This document shows, one piece after another, positions 37,733 through 45,490 of a DNA stretch of 59,223 nt. Both the position numbers and the translations under genes were made by a program. How positions within the stretch are numbered: position 1 is the stretch's first letter; each line of letters starts with the position of its first letter. The stretch is taken from positions 1-59,223 of IMG/VR virus record IMGVR_UViG_3300043772_000837, one strand, 5' to 3'. This DNA is from a virus. The notes below the pieces were generated by a model, which was not told where the DNA came from, did not search any database, and saw only the letters and a list, made by a program, of their open reading frames with translations.

Positions 37733-38287
37733 TTAACCTGCAGTTACTGTTGAAAATGTATAATATGCAGAACCATAAGCTCCATTAACATCAGTAACTT
37801 CTAACTTTATTAATGATTGAAATAAACTATCTCCATTTACAGTGCGAATACCATCAGTAGTTATAGTAAAAAGTGCACTATTTATAGTAGTAGAACCATT
37901 AAAGTTATGACCCATAAATACATTTTGAGCAATAGACCAATTGTATATAAAGGGTCCTGTACCTCCTACAATTGTAGAATCTAACTTTAAAGGATCTAAA
38001 AGATTTTTATTAATAGTAACTTTTAATATATTTGCTGTTGGTACAGGGACATTAGTACAAAAATAATCTACTATATCATTTAATGCAGTTTCTATAGTAT
38101 CATCTTGATGTACTACAATATCAGTACCACACATAATATCATCTCCTGTATAATATACACATTGAGAATCAAAAGCTTCAGAACATGGTTCCGGCTTAAG
38201 ACATGGTGCCGGAGTAGGGTATACTATTGGTGTAGTCAAAGCTTGGTCTTGACATCCACATTTTTTACATGTATTATTTGTTGACAT
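37733..38287 (-). CDS. Cys-rich appendage protein with Ig/PKD-like domain (184 aa)
   Basis: The first 55 residues hold nine cysteines (CKKCGCQ, PAPCLKPEPCSE, DSQCVYY, DDIMC), like its neighbours. Residues about 50-80 (DDTIETALNDIVDYFC) repeat a short helical module also seen in the 547-residue protein (GDTVTDVIEKLATELC). The C-terminal 95 residues (VTINKNLLDPLKLDS, GGTGPFIYNWSIAQ, IKLEVTDVNGAYGS) look like a PKD/Ig-like beta sandwich, the type phages use on fibres for surface binding. Four bases after the fibre gene and followed by a terminator, so it ends the appendage unit. Confidence 0.65.
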   Translation of the reverse strand: MSTNNTCKKCGCQDQALTTPIVYPTPAPCLKPEPCSEAFDSQCVYYTGDDIMCGTDIVVHQDDTIETALNDIVDYFCTNVPVPTANILKVTINKNLLDPLKLDSTIVGGTGPFIYNWSIAQNVFMGHNFNGSTTINSALFTITTDGIRTVNGDSLFQSLIKLEVTDVNGAYGSAYYTFSTVTAG

Positions 38288-38291
38288 AATA

Positions 38292-39935
38292 TTATAATAT
38301 ATAAGATATTAAACCATCTATTCTAAAACTAAATCCTCCTAAATTATTTGAATTACCGGCTTCACAATCAAAAGTCCATTGTAAATCTGTTCCAGAAAAA
38401 TCAGTTTCAGTAGTAATATTATTAACTCCTGTTGCAGAAACACTATTAACATAAGATGCTGCATTAATAAAATTAGGAACATAATCCCCAGCTTTTACAT
38501 TACTAGTAATATATCTTAATGGAGATCCTCCTGTAACATTGTTAGGAGCTAGTGTAGATAAATTTTCAAGATCTTTTAATGTTGAAATGTATAGTTGTTT
38601 ACTAGCATTAATACCAACAATAAAAGAACTGGTTAAACTTGTACCATATGTTCCGGTTAATTCAATAGGTCTTACTCCTGTTACCCAACCCATTGTATAT
38701 ACTCCATCTGGAAATATTAATGAATCTAATACAGTTGTAGGAATTACAGAACCTCCGTTATTAAAAAATATAGTTCCTAATAAAGCATTACTTGTAACAC
38801 CGCCAACTCCTGTAAATGGAGTACAACCTTGTTCATTATAATAAGAAGTTGGTAAAGATAAAGGTACAACTACACCTGGTATAGTAGGGTTATCTAAAGG
38901 TATAATTACATCACCTCTAAAATGAATTACTTTACCAATTCTTCTAGCTTCAGGTTTTTGTGTAGCCATTGTTCCTGTATAATGATCAAAACCGTTTAAT
39001 GGTTGCCAACCAGTATCTGTTATATCAGCTGATAATATTCCACCTACGTAAGTAAGTTCTACTGTATCTGTATTTGTAACATTAATTGTAATGTTATTAA
39101 ATGCATTATATATGTCACAAAGTACAATCCAAATATTAGTAATTGAATTTGCTAGATTTTCTATGTCAGCCGTATCTATCCAAGAACCAAAATATGCAGT
39201 AGCATATGTTACTAATGGATTTGATAAAGTAAAATCACCATCTTGAATACATTGAGTTGTTATAGCAGTGTAGATATCTGATGGTTCTCCTGTTCTAAAT
39301 TTTAATGCACAATACCCATATTTATTATCATTAACTAATGCATCTAACACTAAATCAATTGCTGTGGCCGGACCACCATTTCCAATAAACGGGGAATCTT
39401 GTAATGTACAATTTACAGTAATAGTTGGTAATGTAAATGTAGGAGTTGGTGCATCTTCAAGAATAGTTACTCTAACATCTAAATCTACAATCTGAGCTTG
39501 TATGTCTGTAATAGCAGCACTAATGCTACAAATTCTATATGCAATTAGATTAACATAATCTACTAATTGCATTGTAGTTTGTGTTCCTGTAATAAAACAT
39601 GGTGCCATTGTAACTACACAATCAGGGCATCCAGAAGATAAAGTTTTACCAGTAGTAGATACTCCTTGACTATCACAAATTTGTTCAATTAAAAATTGCA
39701 ACAATTCAGTAAAACTAGATGGAGGACATGCTGTAATATTAAAACAAGATAAATCATAGTTAGAGATATCTAACTGATCCATAATAGTACATAGTTCTGT
39801 AGCTAATTTTTCTATTACATCTGTGACAGTATCACCTGTACATAAATTAATACATGGAAGATTTCTTCCAGACCATATCACACAATTAGATGATGTGGGA
39901 CTACATGGTTTATTATCTAAATTTAATGGTTTCAT
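38292..39935 (-). CDS. Tail fibre-like protein (547 aa)
   Basis: I take ATG 39935 (MKPLNLDNKPCS) as start: the 39 codons available upstream are hydrophobic nonsense that overlaps the end of the preceding gene. The N-terminus is Cys-rich (NCVIWSGRNLPCINLC) with the module GDTVTDVIEKLATELC that its neighbour shares, probably an anchor to the tail. A coiled-coil stretch near residue 190 (ITDIQAQIVDLDVRVTILED) is typical of trimeric fibres. The C-terminal 230 residues (DTGWQPLNGFDHYTG, RRIGKVIHFRGDVIIPL) follow a pattern common to fibre tips of Bacteroidota phages. Likely receptor-binding or structural fibre. Confidence 0.7.
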   Translation of the reverse strand: MKPLNLDNKPCSPTSSNCVIWSGRNLPCINLCTGDTVTDVIEKLATELCTIMDQLDISNYDLSCFNITACPPSSFTELLQFLIEQICDSQGVSTTGKTLSSGCPDCVVTMAPCFITGTQTTMQLVDYVNLIAYRICSISAAITDIQAQIVDLDVRVTILEDAPTPTFTLPTITVNCTLQDSPFIGNGGPATAIDLVLDALVNDNKYGYCALKFRTGEPSDIYTAITTQCIQDGDFTLSNPLVTYATAYFGSWIDTADIENLANSITNIWIVLCDIYNAFNNITINVTNTDTVELTYVGGILSADITDTGWQPLNGFDHYTGTMATQKPEARRIGKVIHFRGDVIIPLDNPTIPGVVVPLSLPTSYYNEQGCTPFTGVGGVTSNALLGTIFFNNGGSVIPTTVLDSLIFPDGVYTMGWVTGVRPIELTGTYGTSLTSSFIVGINASKQLYISTLKDLENLSTLAPNNVTGGSPLRYITSNVKAGDYVPNFINAASYVNSVSATGVNNITTETDFSGTDLQWTFDCEAGNSNNLGGFSFRIDGLISYIL

Positions 39936-39969
39936 ATCTTTATCTATTAATATAATATACAAATTATTA

Positions 39970-41442
39970 TTAAGAATTACAAGTCTTACAACTACAATTA
40001 GATGGAGGACAATTACAAGTAGTACTTGGAGCACATGTATAATCAGGATCAACTAGTGCTGCCATATCAATTAGTTCTTTTTTAAGTAACCATTTATTGT
40101 CTTCCTCTGGACAACAATTACTAATACCATATTTTCTTTGAAGAACTTGTTTATAAAGTATTTCAGAAGCTCTACATGTTATTTCTTCATATTTATCAGG
40201 AGTACATGTAGGTGTATTGTATCCAGGAATAATTGTAGCTTTAGGATAAACTAATGGAGGACATACACCATTAATGCAATCACCATATTTAATTACATTT
40301 GCATGAGTTGACTCTATTAATTTAGCACATATTTTAGTACTTCTTTGTCCAATAGGAACTGTAATATTAACTGTATTTCCAGTACAATCAATATAAGTTA
40401 AAGTGTCTGTTAGTCCCGTATTTATTACTGTTTGACATTCACATGGTAATACAGCAATTGCACATTCCGGACATGAATCATATTCTCCTGTTGGAAATAC
40501 TATTGTAGAATTTGAATCATCTCTTGTTTCAGTTACTTCCCAGCATACATCTGGACACCATTTTAAAGTAATAAACTTACCAAGTTGTGCAGATAAATCT
40601 GTAGTAGTAGTAATAAATGGTTCTATTCCAGCACAATCAATTAATTCATAATATGTTTTATTACATGCTTCACATGAACCAAATACACGAGTAACTGTAA
40701 CAGTTTGATCAGAAGGTCCTTGATAATCTAGTTGTTCTACAAACCAACATCCATCACATGGATCTATTTCTACAGTTTGATTTGTATAAGTAGATAAATC
40801 ATCACTAGTATATATTACTGTATTATCATTACAGTTTGTAAGTTTGTATGTAATATAACCTATACATTCTGAACAATCAGCAAATGTCTCATTAACTATT
40901 AAATTAATAGCACACTCACAATTATCTTCAGATATTTCAGGTACCCAACATCCGTCTTGCCCTATTAAAGTTACTGTAGTTCCTGCAACAGCATAAGGTA
41001 ACATAGTTTCTGAAGTAGTATATAAAGGATCAGTTACACCGTCACAGTTTACTAATTTGTAACAATATGATGGGCAACCATCTTCAGTACATTCTCCTAA
41101 TTTAATAACTACTGTACCTTTATTATACAATGGTTGAATAATAGAACAAAATTGAATTGGACCAAATTGAATATGTTGCTCTCCTAATTCATTAATATAA
41201 AATACCTCTCCTGTTGGTACATAATAACAAGTAGAAGGACAACAATCAGTTGCTGGTGTTATTGTTACACTAATAGGATTTATGCATTGCCCAAGAGGAC
41301 TAGTACTTAACCAATAACATTGATTAGGATTACCAATAGTTACTTGAGTATTTAGTAAACCCCCTGGTATATCATCAGTTGTAAATATAACTGGGTAATT
41401 GTCTCCACAAGGATACAGAGTATAACAAATATCTTTAGCCAT
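39970..41442 (-). CDS. Cysteine-rich tandem-repeat appendage protein (490 aa)
   Basis: Repeats of about 60-65 residues each start with an aromatic-Leu-x-x-Cys motif and end with Cys-Trp: CYTLYPC (about 6), CYKLVNC to GCWVPE (127-169), YKLTNC to GCWFVEQ (199-237) and YYELIDC to VCWEVTE (264-305). The C-terminal tail packs many cysteines (CAPSTTCNCPPSNCSCKTC). Such disulphide-capable repeats suit a stable extracellular fibre or adhesin. It lies five bases after the zinc-ribbon-like gene and 35 before the fibre start, in the same unit. No enzyme motif seen. Confidence 0.7.
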   Translation of the reverse strand: MAKDICYTLYPCGDNYPVIFTTDDIPGGLLNTQVTIGNPNQCYWLSTSPLGQCINPISVTITPATDCCPSTCYYVPTGEVFYINELGEQHIQFGPIQFCSIIQPLYNKGTVVIKLGECTEDGCPSYCYKLVNCDGVTDPLYTTSETMLPYAVAGTTVTLIGQDGCWVPEISEDNCECAINLIVNETFADCSECIGYITYKLTNCNDNTVIYTSDDLSTYTNQTVEIDPCDGCWFVEQLDYQGPSDQTVTVTRVFGSCEACNKTYYELIDCAGIEPFITTTTDLSAQLGKFITLKWCPDVCWEVTETRDDSNSTIVFPTGEYDSCPECAIAVLPCECQTVINTGLTDTLTYIDCTGNTVNITVPIGQRSTKICAKLIESTHANVIKYGDCINGVCPPLVYPKATIIPGYNTPTCTPDKYEEITCRASEILYKQVLQRKYGISNCCPEEDNKWLLKKELIDMAALVDPDYTCAPSTTCNCPPSNCSCKTCNS

Positions 41443-41447
41443 TTTTT

Positions 41448-41630
41448 TTATTTTTTATATCTATTAGCTCCCCATATATGATTACTGATTGGAGCAGGTT
41501 TAACTGTACTAGTTTTTAAACTTGCTTCATATTTTGAAAGACAGTTTGAACATACAGATGTTTTATCTGAAGCTGTTCTTTTTTGACAGCCACAAGATAA
41601 GTTTGCTTTACAATTTGAACATGTTGCCAT
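41448..41630 (-). CDS. Small Cys-rich, zinc-ribbon-like protein (60 aa)
   Basis: Sixty residues with CSNCKANLSCGCQ near the start and SVCSNCLSKYE about 15 residues later: two CxxC pairs plus CxC, enough to bind a zinc ion. The rest is Lys/Ser/Thr-rich. It has the ACCAACAAA leader just upstream of its ATG (41633-41644), as do the scaffold and the 338-residue gene, which argues that it is really expressed. Function unknown; it could be an assembly aid or a minor part of the Cys-rich appendages. Confidence 0.6.
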   Translation of the reverse strand: MATCSNCKANLSCGCQKRTASDKTSVCSNCLSKYEASLKTSTVKPAPISNHIWGANRYKK

Positions 41631-41632
41631 AA

Positions 41633-41644
41633 TTTGTTGGTTTT
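41633..41644 (-). promoter_or_regulatory. A-rich leader with ACCAACAAA before the 60-residue gene
   Basis: Minus-strand AAAACCAACAAA ends two bases before the ATG. The same block precedes the genes starting at 50328 and 53321. No Shine-Dalgarno sequence is present, as is usual in Bacteroidota. Confidence 0.45.
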
Positions 41645-41651
41645 AAATATT

Positions 41652-42194
41652 TTAACAATTTCTACAATCTAATTTATCTAAAAGTCTAAGAGCATAATTA
41701 TATAAAGTCATACCTTTTTGTGGTTCATGACAAAATTCAACTTTTGCTTTAGCTGCTTCTAAATAACTTTTAATTAAAGCTAACTCAGTTAATCTTTGTT
41801 GAGACTTAGCCGGAGGTGCACAATTAGACAGATCAACATCACACAATGCTTTATTGTATCTAATTAATGCTTTAGTAATTCTCATATGATTATATTCTAC
41901 ATATACTTGATCATTAGGAGAAACACTATATTTAATAATGTATATACCATCTGGTATTTCTACATATCTGGTACCACAATCAGTTGTTTGTAATTGTAAA
42001 TCACAAGCTGTATATGTTCCAAAAAAGTTTTCTGTTACATCTATCTGGTTTGCAAAATCAAAACCAGGTACCGTAATATTTAATGTTGGACAAGTTATTG
42101 GAAGTAAATCACTATAAACACTTGTATCAAATATCTTTAAGATACAAGAATTCATTACTGTAGGTACTTCTAAACTTAATACATGATTGGCCAT
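41652..42194 (-). CDS. Conserved phage structural protein (180 aa)
   Basis: The start SLEVPTVMNSCILKIFDTS, then CPTLNITVPGF, is beta-rich; EIPDGIYIIKYSVSPND and VYVEYNHMRITKALIRYN follow; the C-terminal 70 residues are helical with Cys (LTELALIKSYLEAAKAKVEF, LDKLDCRNC). I recognise this arrangement from Bacteroidota phages next to tail-appendage genes, but it has no named function. It is the first gene after the terminator that ends the 512-residue gene, and could connect the appendages to the tail. Confidence 0.6.
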   Translation of the reverse strand: MANHVLSLEVPTVMNSCILKIFDTSVYSDLLPITCPTLNITVPGFDFANQIDVTENFFGTYTACDLQLQTTDCGTRYVEIPDGIYIIKYSVSPNDQVYVEYNHMRITKALIRYNKALCDVDLSNCAPPAKSQQRLTELALIKSYLEAAKAKVEFCHEPQKGMTLYNYALRLLDKLDCRNC

Positions 42195-42209
42195 AATATA
42201 TTTTTTAAT

Positions 42210-42240
42210 AAAAAAAGGGAGGAGTTTATAACTCTCTCCC
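42210..42240 (-). terminator. Strong intrinsic terminator after the 512-residue gene
   Basis: On the plus strand GGGAG-GAGTT, loop TAT, AACTC, one bulged T, CTCCC: a ten-bp stem with one bulge, next to seven A (42210-42216), which is a run of seven U in the minus-strand transcript. It is a textbook intrinsic terminator placed 25 bases after the stop. Confidence 0.85.
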
Positions 42241-42264
42241 CTTCCTTTCTAGATTTATAATTGA

Positions 42265-43803
42265 TTAATCCCAAGTATTAACATTAGGAACAACAGAAAT
42301 ACAAGATGTTTTACATTCTACTATTTCAAGTTCTGGACACTGAGAACAATTTTCTAACCATCCTCTTACAAATTCTTCAAAAGCCACTATATCACCATCT
42401 GTAATGATTTCCAATAAGTATTGATCATTATCAAATGTGCTTGATGGGTTATTGAAACGTGGAACATTGTGTTGTAAGTAGTATCTTGTATACAAAGAAT
42501 TACGGTCAATGTAATTAAATACTGAATTACCTTGAGTAATCTCACGAATCCTGAAGTCACTAGAGAAGAAATTTTGTCTATATGCTTCAGACAAGATAAC
42601 CTCACGTGCTACTGACTCACCAAGACCCATTGCTTGAGAACCTTGACATTCTGTAACTACACAGATACCTTCAAAAGTACAAGGATCACCATTTAAATCT
42701 GTTTCAGATGCATACAATCTAACTGGCTCAACTTCATAGAAGTCAGAAATTTGGAATGTACAATCACCAAACTTAGTATCAACATAAGATCCATTAAGAA
42801 CTAATCCTGCACATGCACCTTCAGTATGTCCTGGAGATACATAATGATCCCAAGTATCAACATTATAAGCAGCTAAGAAGTTAGCATCTGTTCCTGGAGC
42901 ATACCATGCAATTTGAGCTTCGTCAATAACTACTGGTAAAATAAATGGATTAATGATTGGAGAATCAATAATTTGTTGTGCCCATTTAATCATTACTTCA
43001 GTAGAGTCAACTGCAGAAGGTGCAATAGAACCAACTGGACAACATCCTGTGTAAGCAGTAACTGTTAAGTATGCATTGTGATTTAAGTATCTCATAGCAG
43101 GAGAACCTTTTACATCTAAACGTAAATTATAAGTCTCACCACATAAGAACTCTTTGCAACAATTTGCACCAACACCAGCAGTAACTGTAAATGTAGGTTG
43201 TGTACCTGTTTCACCAGCAATAGCAGGAATTGGTTCACCAACAGTAGTTGTAACTACATCTGCAGTAACCCATCCTGTACCACCATTAACAATTTCTACA
43301 AACTCAACTACATTATCTACTACAGTAATATTAACAAGTAATCCTGAACCTGTTGGTGCAGTTGTATCAACTAATGGAATGTCAGTATAAACACCATCTT
43401 CTAGGTCAGCACCATCATCAGTAATTGCTAAAGATAATACACCATCTGCAGTGTAAGGAGTTTTACCTACGTGAATAACATTAGCAGAAGGAGTACATGG
43501 ATCAACACGGTAAAAACGGCTTACATATTTAGGATTGATTTCTTTAGATTTATTAGACTCTAAATAACCACCATGAAATGGACCGATTTTATCTTTTTGA
43601 TAAATAGAACCTGCAGCTAATACAAGATTGCAACATCCTGGTTCTGCATCTGTAGCCAAAACAGTCCATGTTTTAGCATCAACAAAAGCAAATTCTCCAC
43701 CAGAAAGAATATTTCCTGGTGTACCTAATTTACCTTCATTTAAACCTGTGAATCCATTAGTACCTACAAAGGTCTTTTGGAAAGCATGATTAAAATAACT
43801 CAT
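42265..43803 (-). CDS. Abundant structural protein (512 aa)
   Basis: A beta-rich protein with Cys pairs (GCCNLV, NCCKEF, GCCPVG) that starts SYFNHAFQKTFVGTNGFTG. Residues about 150-185 (GSGLLVNITVVDNVVEFVEI, NGGTGWVTADVV) are a small inserted beta module common in phage structural proteins. Codon use looks richer in C-ending codons than in its neighbours and more like the MCP, and the gene is followed by its own strong terminator. Both suggest a highly expressed virion protein. By position it could be a capsid auxiliary, head-fibre or major tail protein; I cannot choose between these. An A-rich leader (AAAAACAAAAAACA) precedes the ATG. Confidence 0.6.
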   Translation of the reverse strand: MSYFNHAFQKTFVGTNGFTGLNEGKLGTPGNILSGGEFAFVDAKTWTVLATDAEPGCCNLVLAAGSIYQKDKIGPFHGGYLESNKSKEINPKYVSRFYRVDPCTPSANVIHVGKTPYTADGVLSLAITDDGADLEDGVYTDIPLVDTTAPTGSGLLVNITVVDNVVEFVEIVNGGTGWVTADVVTTTVGEPIPAIAGETGTQPTFTVTAGVGANCCKEFLCGETYNLRLDVKGSPAMRYLNHNAYLTVTAYTGCCPVGSIAPSAVDSTEVMIKWAQQIIDSPIINPFILPVVIDEAQIAWYAPGTDANFLAAYNVDTWDHYVSPGHTEGACAGLVLNGSYVDTKFGDCTFQISDFYEVEPVRLYASETDLNGDPCTFEGICVVTECQGSQAMGLGESVAREVILSEAYRQNFFSSDFRIREITQGNSVFNYIDRNSLYTRYYLQHNVPRFNNPSSTFDNDQYLLEIITDGDIVAFEEFVRGWLENCSQCPELEIVECKTSCISVVPNVNTWD

Positions 43804-43849
43804 TGTTTTTTGTTTTTAATTGATAAATATATATTTAATATACTAATTT

Positions 43850-43867
43850 ATTTTGATTAATCAAAAT
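43850..43867. repeat. 18-bp perfect AT palindrome in the gap upstream of the 512-residue gene
   Basis: ATTTTGATTAATCAAAAT is fully self-complementary and touches the stop of the DUF5856 gene. It could be a weak terminator for that gene or an operator for the 512-residue gene. The sequence cannot decide. Confidence 0.5.
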
Positions 43868-44358
43868 TATTTTAAGAATAATAATTTGTATTTAGTTGAA
43901 TTGATGGCATCTTTAACTAAGTCAAGATTATTTACTATTTCTGAATAAGGTAATTTTCCTTGAAGTTTATTAATCATACCATAAATTTCTCTAAGGTATG
44001 CTATTCCATCTGCTATATCATCTACTGTTCTAGGAGCAACATCTTTACATGTTAATATTTTTTCAGCAGCTCCTTGATATCCTTCCATTAGTGTATCTAC
44101 AAAATCAGGAATTGCATCATAAAACTTATTTAAAGCTTTATGAGCAGCATATGAACCCTCCCCGGTTACTTTAAGATGTAACTTGTGAAATGTATTTCTA
44201 GCATTCATAAGTTCAACTCCACAAGATGCTACCATATTATCTAGTGAACTACCACCTGTATTACTATCTATTGTAGATTGTACTTTAATTGGTGTGACAG
44301 AAGAATCAGTAGTTTTTACTTCTTGATTAGCTGGTCTTTTTAACATTCTTTTTTCCAT
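43867..44358 (-). CDS. Ferritin/Dps-like DUF5856 family protein (163 aa)
   Basis: After a disordered N-terminus of about 45 residues, NTFHKLHLKVTGEGSYAAHK, then ALNKFYDAIPDFVDTLMEGY and QGAAEKILTC, follow the DUF5856 pattern: a short 'H-LH', a 'ys-HKAL--fYD-i-d--D---E-yqG' helix pair and a final helical half. The His, Asp and Glu spacing recalls the ferritin-like four-helix bundle, and this family occurs in many T4-like and Bacteroidota phages. Its place between a ring gene and a major structural gene suggests a virion part rather than an iron store. Metal binding is not shown. Confidence 0.65.
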   Translation of the reverse strand: MEKRMLKRPANQEVKTTDSSVTPIKVQSTIDSNTGGSSLDNMVASCGVELMNARNTFHKLHLKVTGEGSYAAHKALNKFYDAIPDFVDTLMEGYQGAAEKILTCKDVAPRTVDDIADGIAYLREIYGMINKLQGKLPYSEIVNNLDLVKDAINSTKYKLLFLK

Positions 44359-44363
44359 TGTTA

Positions 44364-45062
44364 TTAGTTATTACGTTCTGCTCCTTCTGATCCTCTAGAA
44401 TATTGATTTCCTGATTCAATGTCTCCGGCTAAAATACTAGCAGCTTCATCTATTATTAATTCTACTATGTCATCTTTAAACTCAGATGTAACATCTGCTG
44501 TTGATTGTATTCCAGTATATGGATCAACACAGCCATTAATTTGAATTTTTCTAGGTTGTCTATAAAAAGTTAATTCTACAGTTTGAATATTAAATTCATT
44601 ATTAGTATAAATATTAACCTCATTATTTTTTAAAGTAGCAAATGTTTCTGCCCATTCAAAGTTTGGTTGTGTTCCTTTATCTCTAAGTAGTATATTAAGA
44701 TTTCCTTCTTCTACAAAATACACACTCATTCTTCTATTATCACAACAATCTTTTTGTGCATAAGCATCTACTCTTTTCCATTGTAAATAGTCTTCCGGTA
44801 ATGCTCCTTTATAGTAATATTCTTTATCTGTCATAGTAACCGGTAATGTATTTAATAATACTTGAAGATCATCTTTTCTTCTAGTAGATTGTTCATCACC
44901 TTCTTTGACAAGATTAATTCCATGGAGTTGTCTTCTAGTCCATTCAACTTGAGCTTTATTAAATGACTCAACAACTTGCCAACATTCTATGTTGTCATAG
45001 TCTTGAGAATCTAATTTATTGATTCTTTGTTTTAATTTAATTGTCAATACACTATTTAACAT
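44364..45062 (-). CDS. Portal-proximal ring (adaptor) protein (232 aa)
   Basis: The helical start (KLKQRINKLDSQDYDNIECW, ESFNKAQVEWTRRQL) and the blocks ALPEDYLQWKRVDAYAQKDC, WAETFATLKNNEVNIYTNN and FRQP-type 'YRQPRKIQING' strand, then DDIVELIIDEAASILAGD, follow the layout of the first ring protein of crAss-like tails, which docks on the portal. The DYLQWKR and IDEAA blocks are the most telling. It starts ten bases after an 85-residue gene and precedes the DUF5856 gene by five. Confidence 0.65.
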   Translation of the reverse strand: MLNSVLTIKLKQRINKLDSQDYDNIECWQVVESFNKAQVEWTRRQLHGINLVKEGDEQSTRRKDDLQVLLNTLPVTMTDKEYYYKGALPEDYLQWKRVDAYAQKDCCDNRRMSVYFVEEGNLNILLRDKGTQPNFEWAETFATLKNNEVNIYTNNEFNIQTVELTFYRQPRKIQINGCVDPYTGIQSTADVTSEFKDDIVELIIDEAASILAGDIESGNQYSRGSEGAERNN

Positions 45063-45072
45063 AACTTATATA

Positions 45073-45330
45073 TTATCTTTTACCCATTGGAGTACATCCA
45101 ATACCTGATGCTTTTCTTACATATCCTGGAGGACATCTTGTTTGTACAGGTGCAGAAACAAATCCACCTGTTTTCATAGATTCAGGTCCTGTCATACCGG
45201 CACCAGTAAAATAAGGAATACCAGCCGCAAAAGGTTTTTTAGCTGGTCCACCAACTCTAGATTTCATTGAACCTCCTTTTGCCATTTTTTTCATTTTTGT
45301 GGCACCACCACATTGCATACATTTTTTCAT
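45073..45330 (-). CDS. Small basic Cys/Gly-Gly motif protein (85 aa)
   Basis: The start MKKCMQCGGATKMKKMAKGG has one CxxC pair; two further Cys lie in TRCPPGYVRKASGIGCTP near the C-terminus. Gly-Gly motifs: CGGATK, AKGGSMK, RVGGPAK, KTGGFVS. Strongly basic. It shares the Lys-x-Gly-Gly feature with other proteins of this cluster and with the cargo proteins at 23-30 kb. Likely packaged; function unknown. Confidence 0.65.
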   Translation of the reverse strand: MKKCMQCGGATKMKKMAKGGSMKSRVGGPAKKPFAAGIPYFTGAGMTGPESMKTGGFVSAPVQTRCPPGYVRKASGIGCTPMGKR

Positions 45331-45332
45331 GA

Positions 45333-45488
45333 TTATTTATTTTTTGCCATTTTTTTAAATGTTCTAGCTAATGCCGCTCTTTTAGGAGTACATGTTGGTT
45401 TTGACATTGGAGTGCAATATCCTTTATGTGCAGGATTCACAGCTTTTTGAATCCATTTTTTATCTGTTTTCTTTTTAGCTGTAGCCAT
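45333..45488 (-). CDS. Small basic phage protein (51 aa)
   Basis: A 51-codon gene that runs from ATG 45488 to TAA at 45333 and fits exactly between its neighbours (two bases on each side). It reads MATAKKKTDKKWIQKAVNPA and ends RAALARTFKKMAKNK, with YCTPMSKPTCTPKRA between. The pattern 'KKWIQKA ... CTP-R-ALA-tfkkM' is one I know from small basic proteins of many tailed phages, often next to structural genes. Highly positive charge suggests DNA contact or packing inside the head. Role unknown. Confidence 0.7.
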   Translation of the reverse strand: MATAKKKTDKKWIQKAVNPAHKGYCTPMSKPTCTPKRAALARTFKKMAKNK

Positions 45489-45490
45489 AA

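Noticed and set aside
39936-40052. A 39-codon N-terminal extension of the fibre-like gene at 38292
   Set aside because: It is hydrophobic nonsense (Ile/Leu/Val runs) that overlaps the end of the preceding gene; the internal ATG at 39935 starts a Cys-rich sequence like that of its neighbours.
24964-42605. Additional minus-strand frames inside larger genes (24964-25155, 26799-26987, 42387-42605, 47842-48024, 53616-53912)
   Set aside because: Each lies wholly inside a longer, recognisable gene in another frame and has an unnatural composition (Lys/Leu/Asn runs).
43804-43866. A tRNA or other structured RNA in the intergenic gaps
   Set aside because: All gaps are under about 130 bases, very AT-rich, and show only hairpins; no cloverleaf, anticodon arm or CCA-type end was found.
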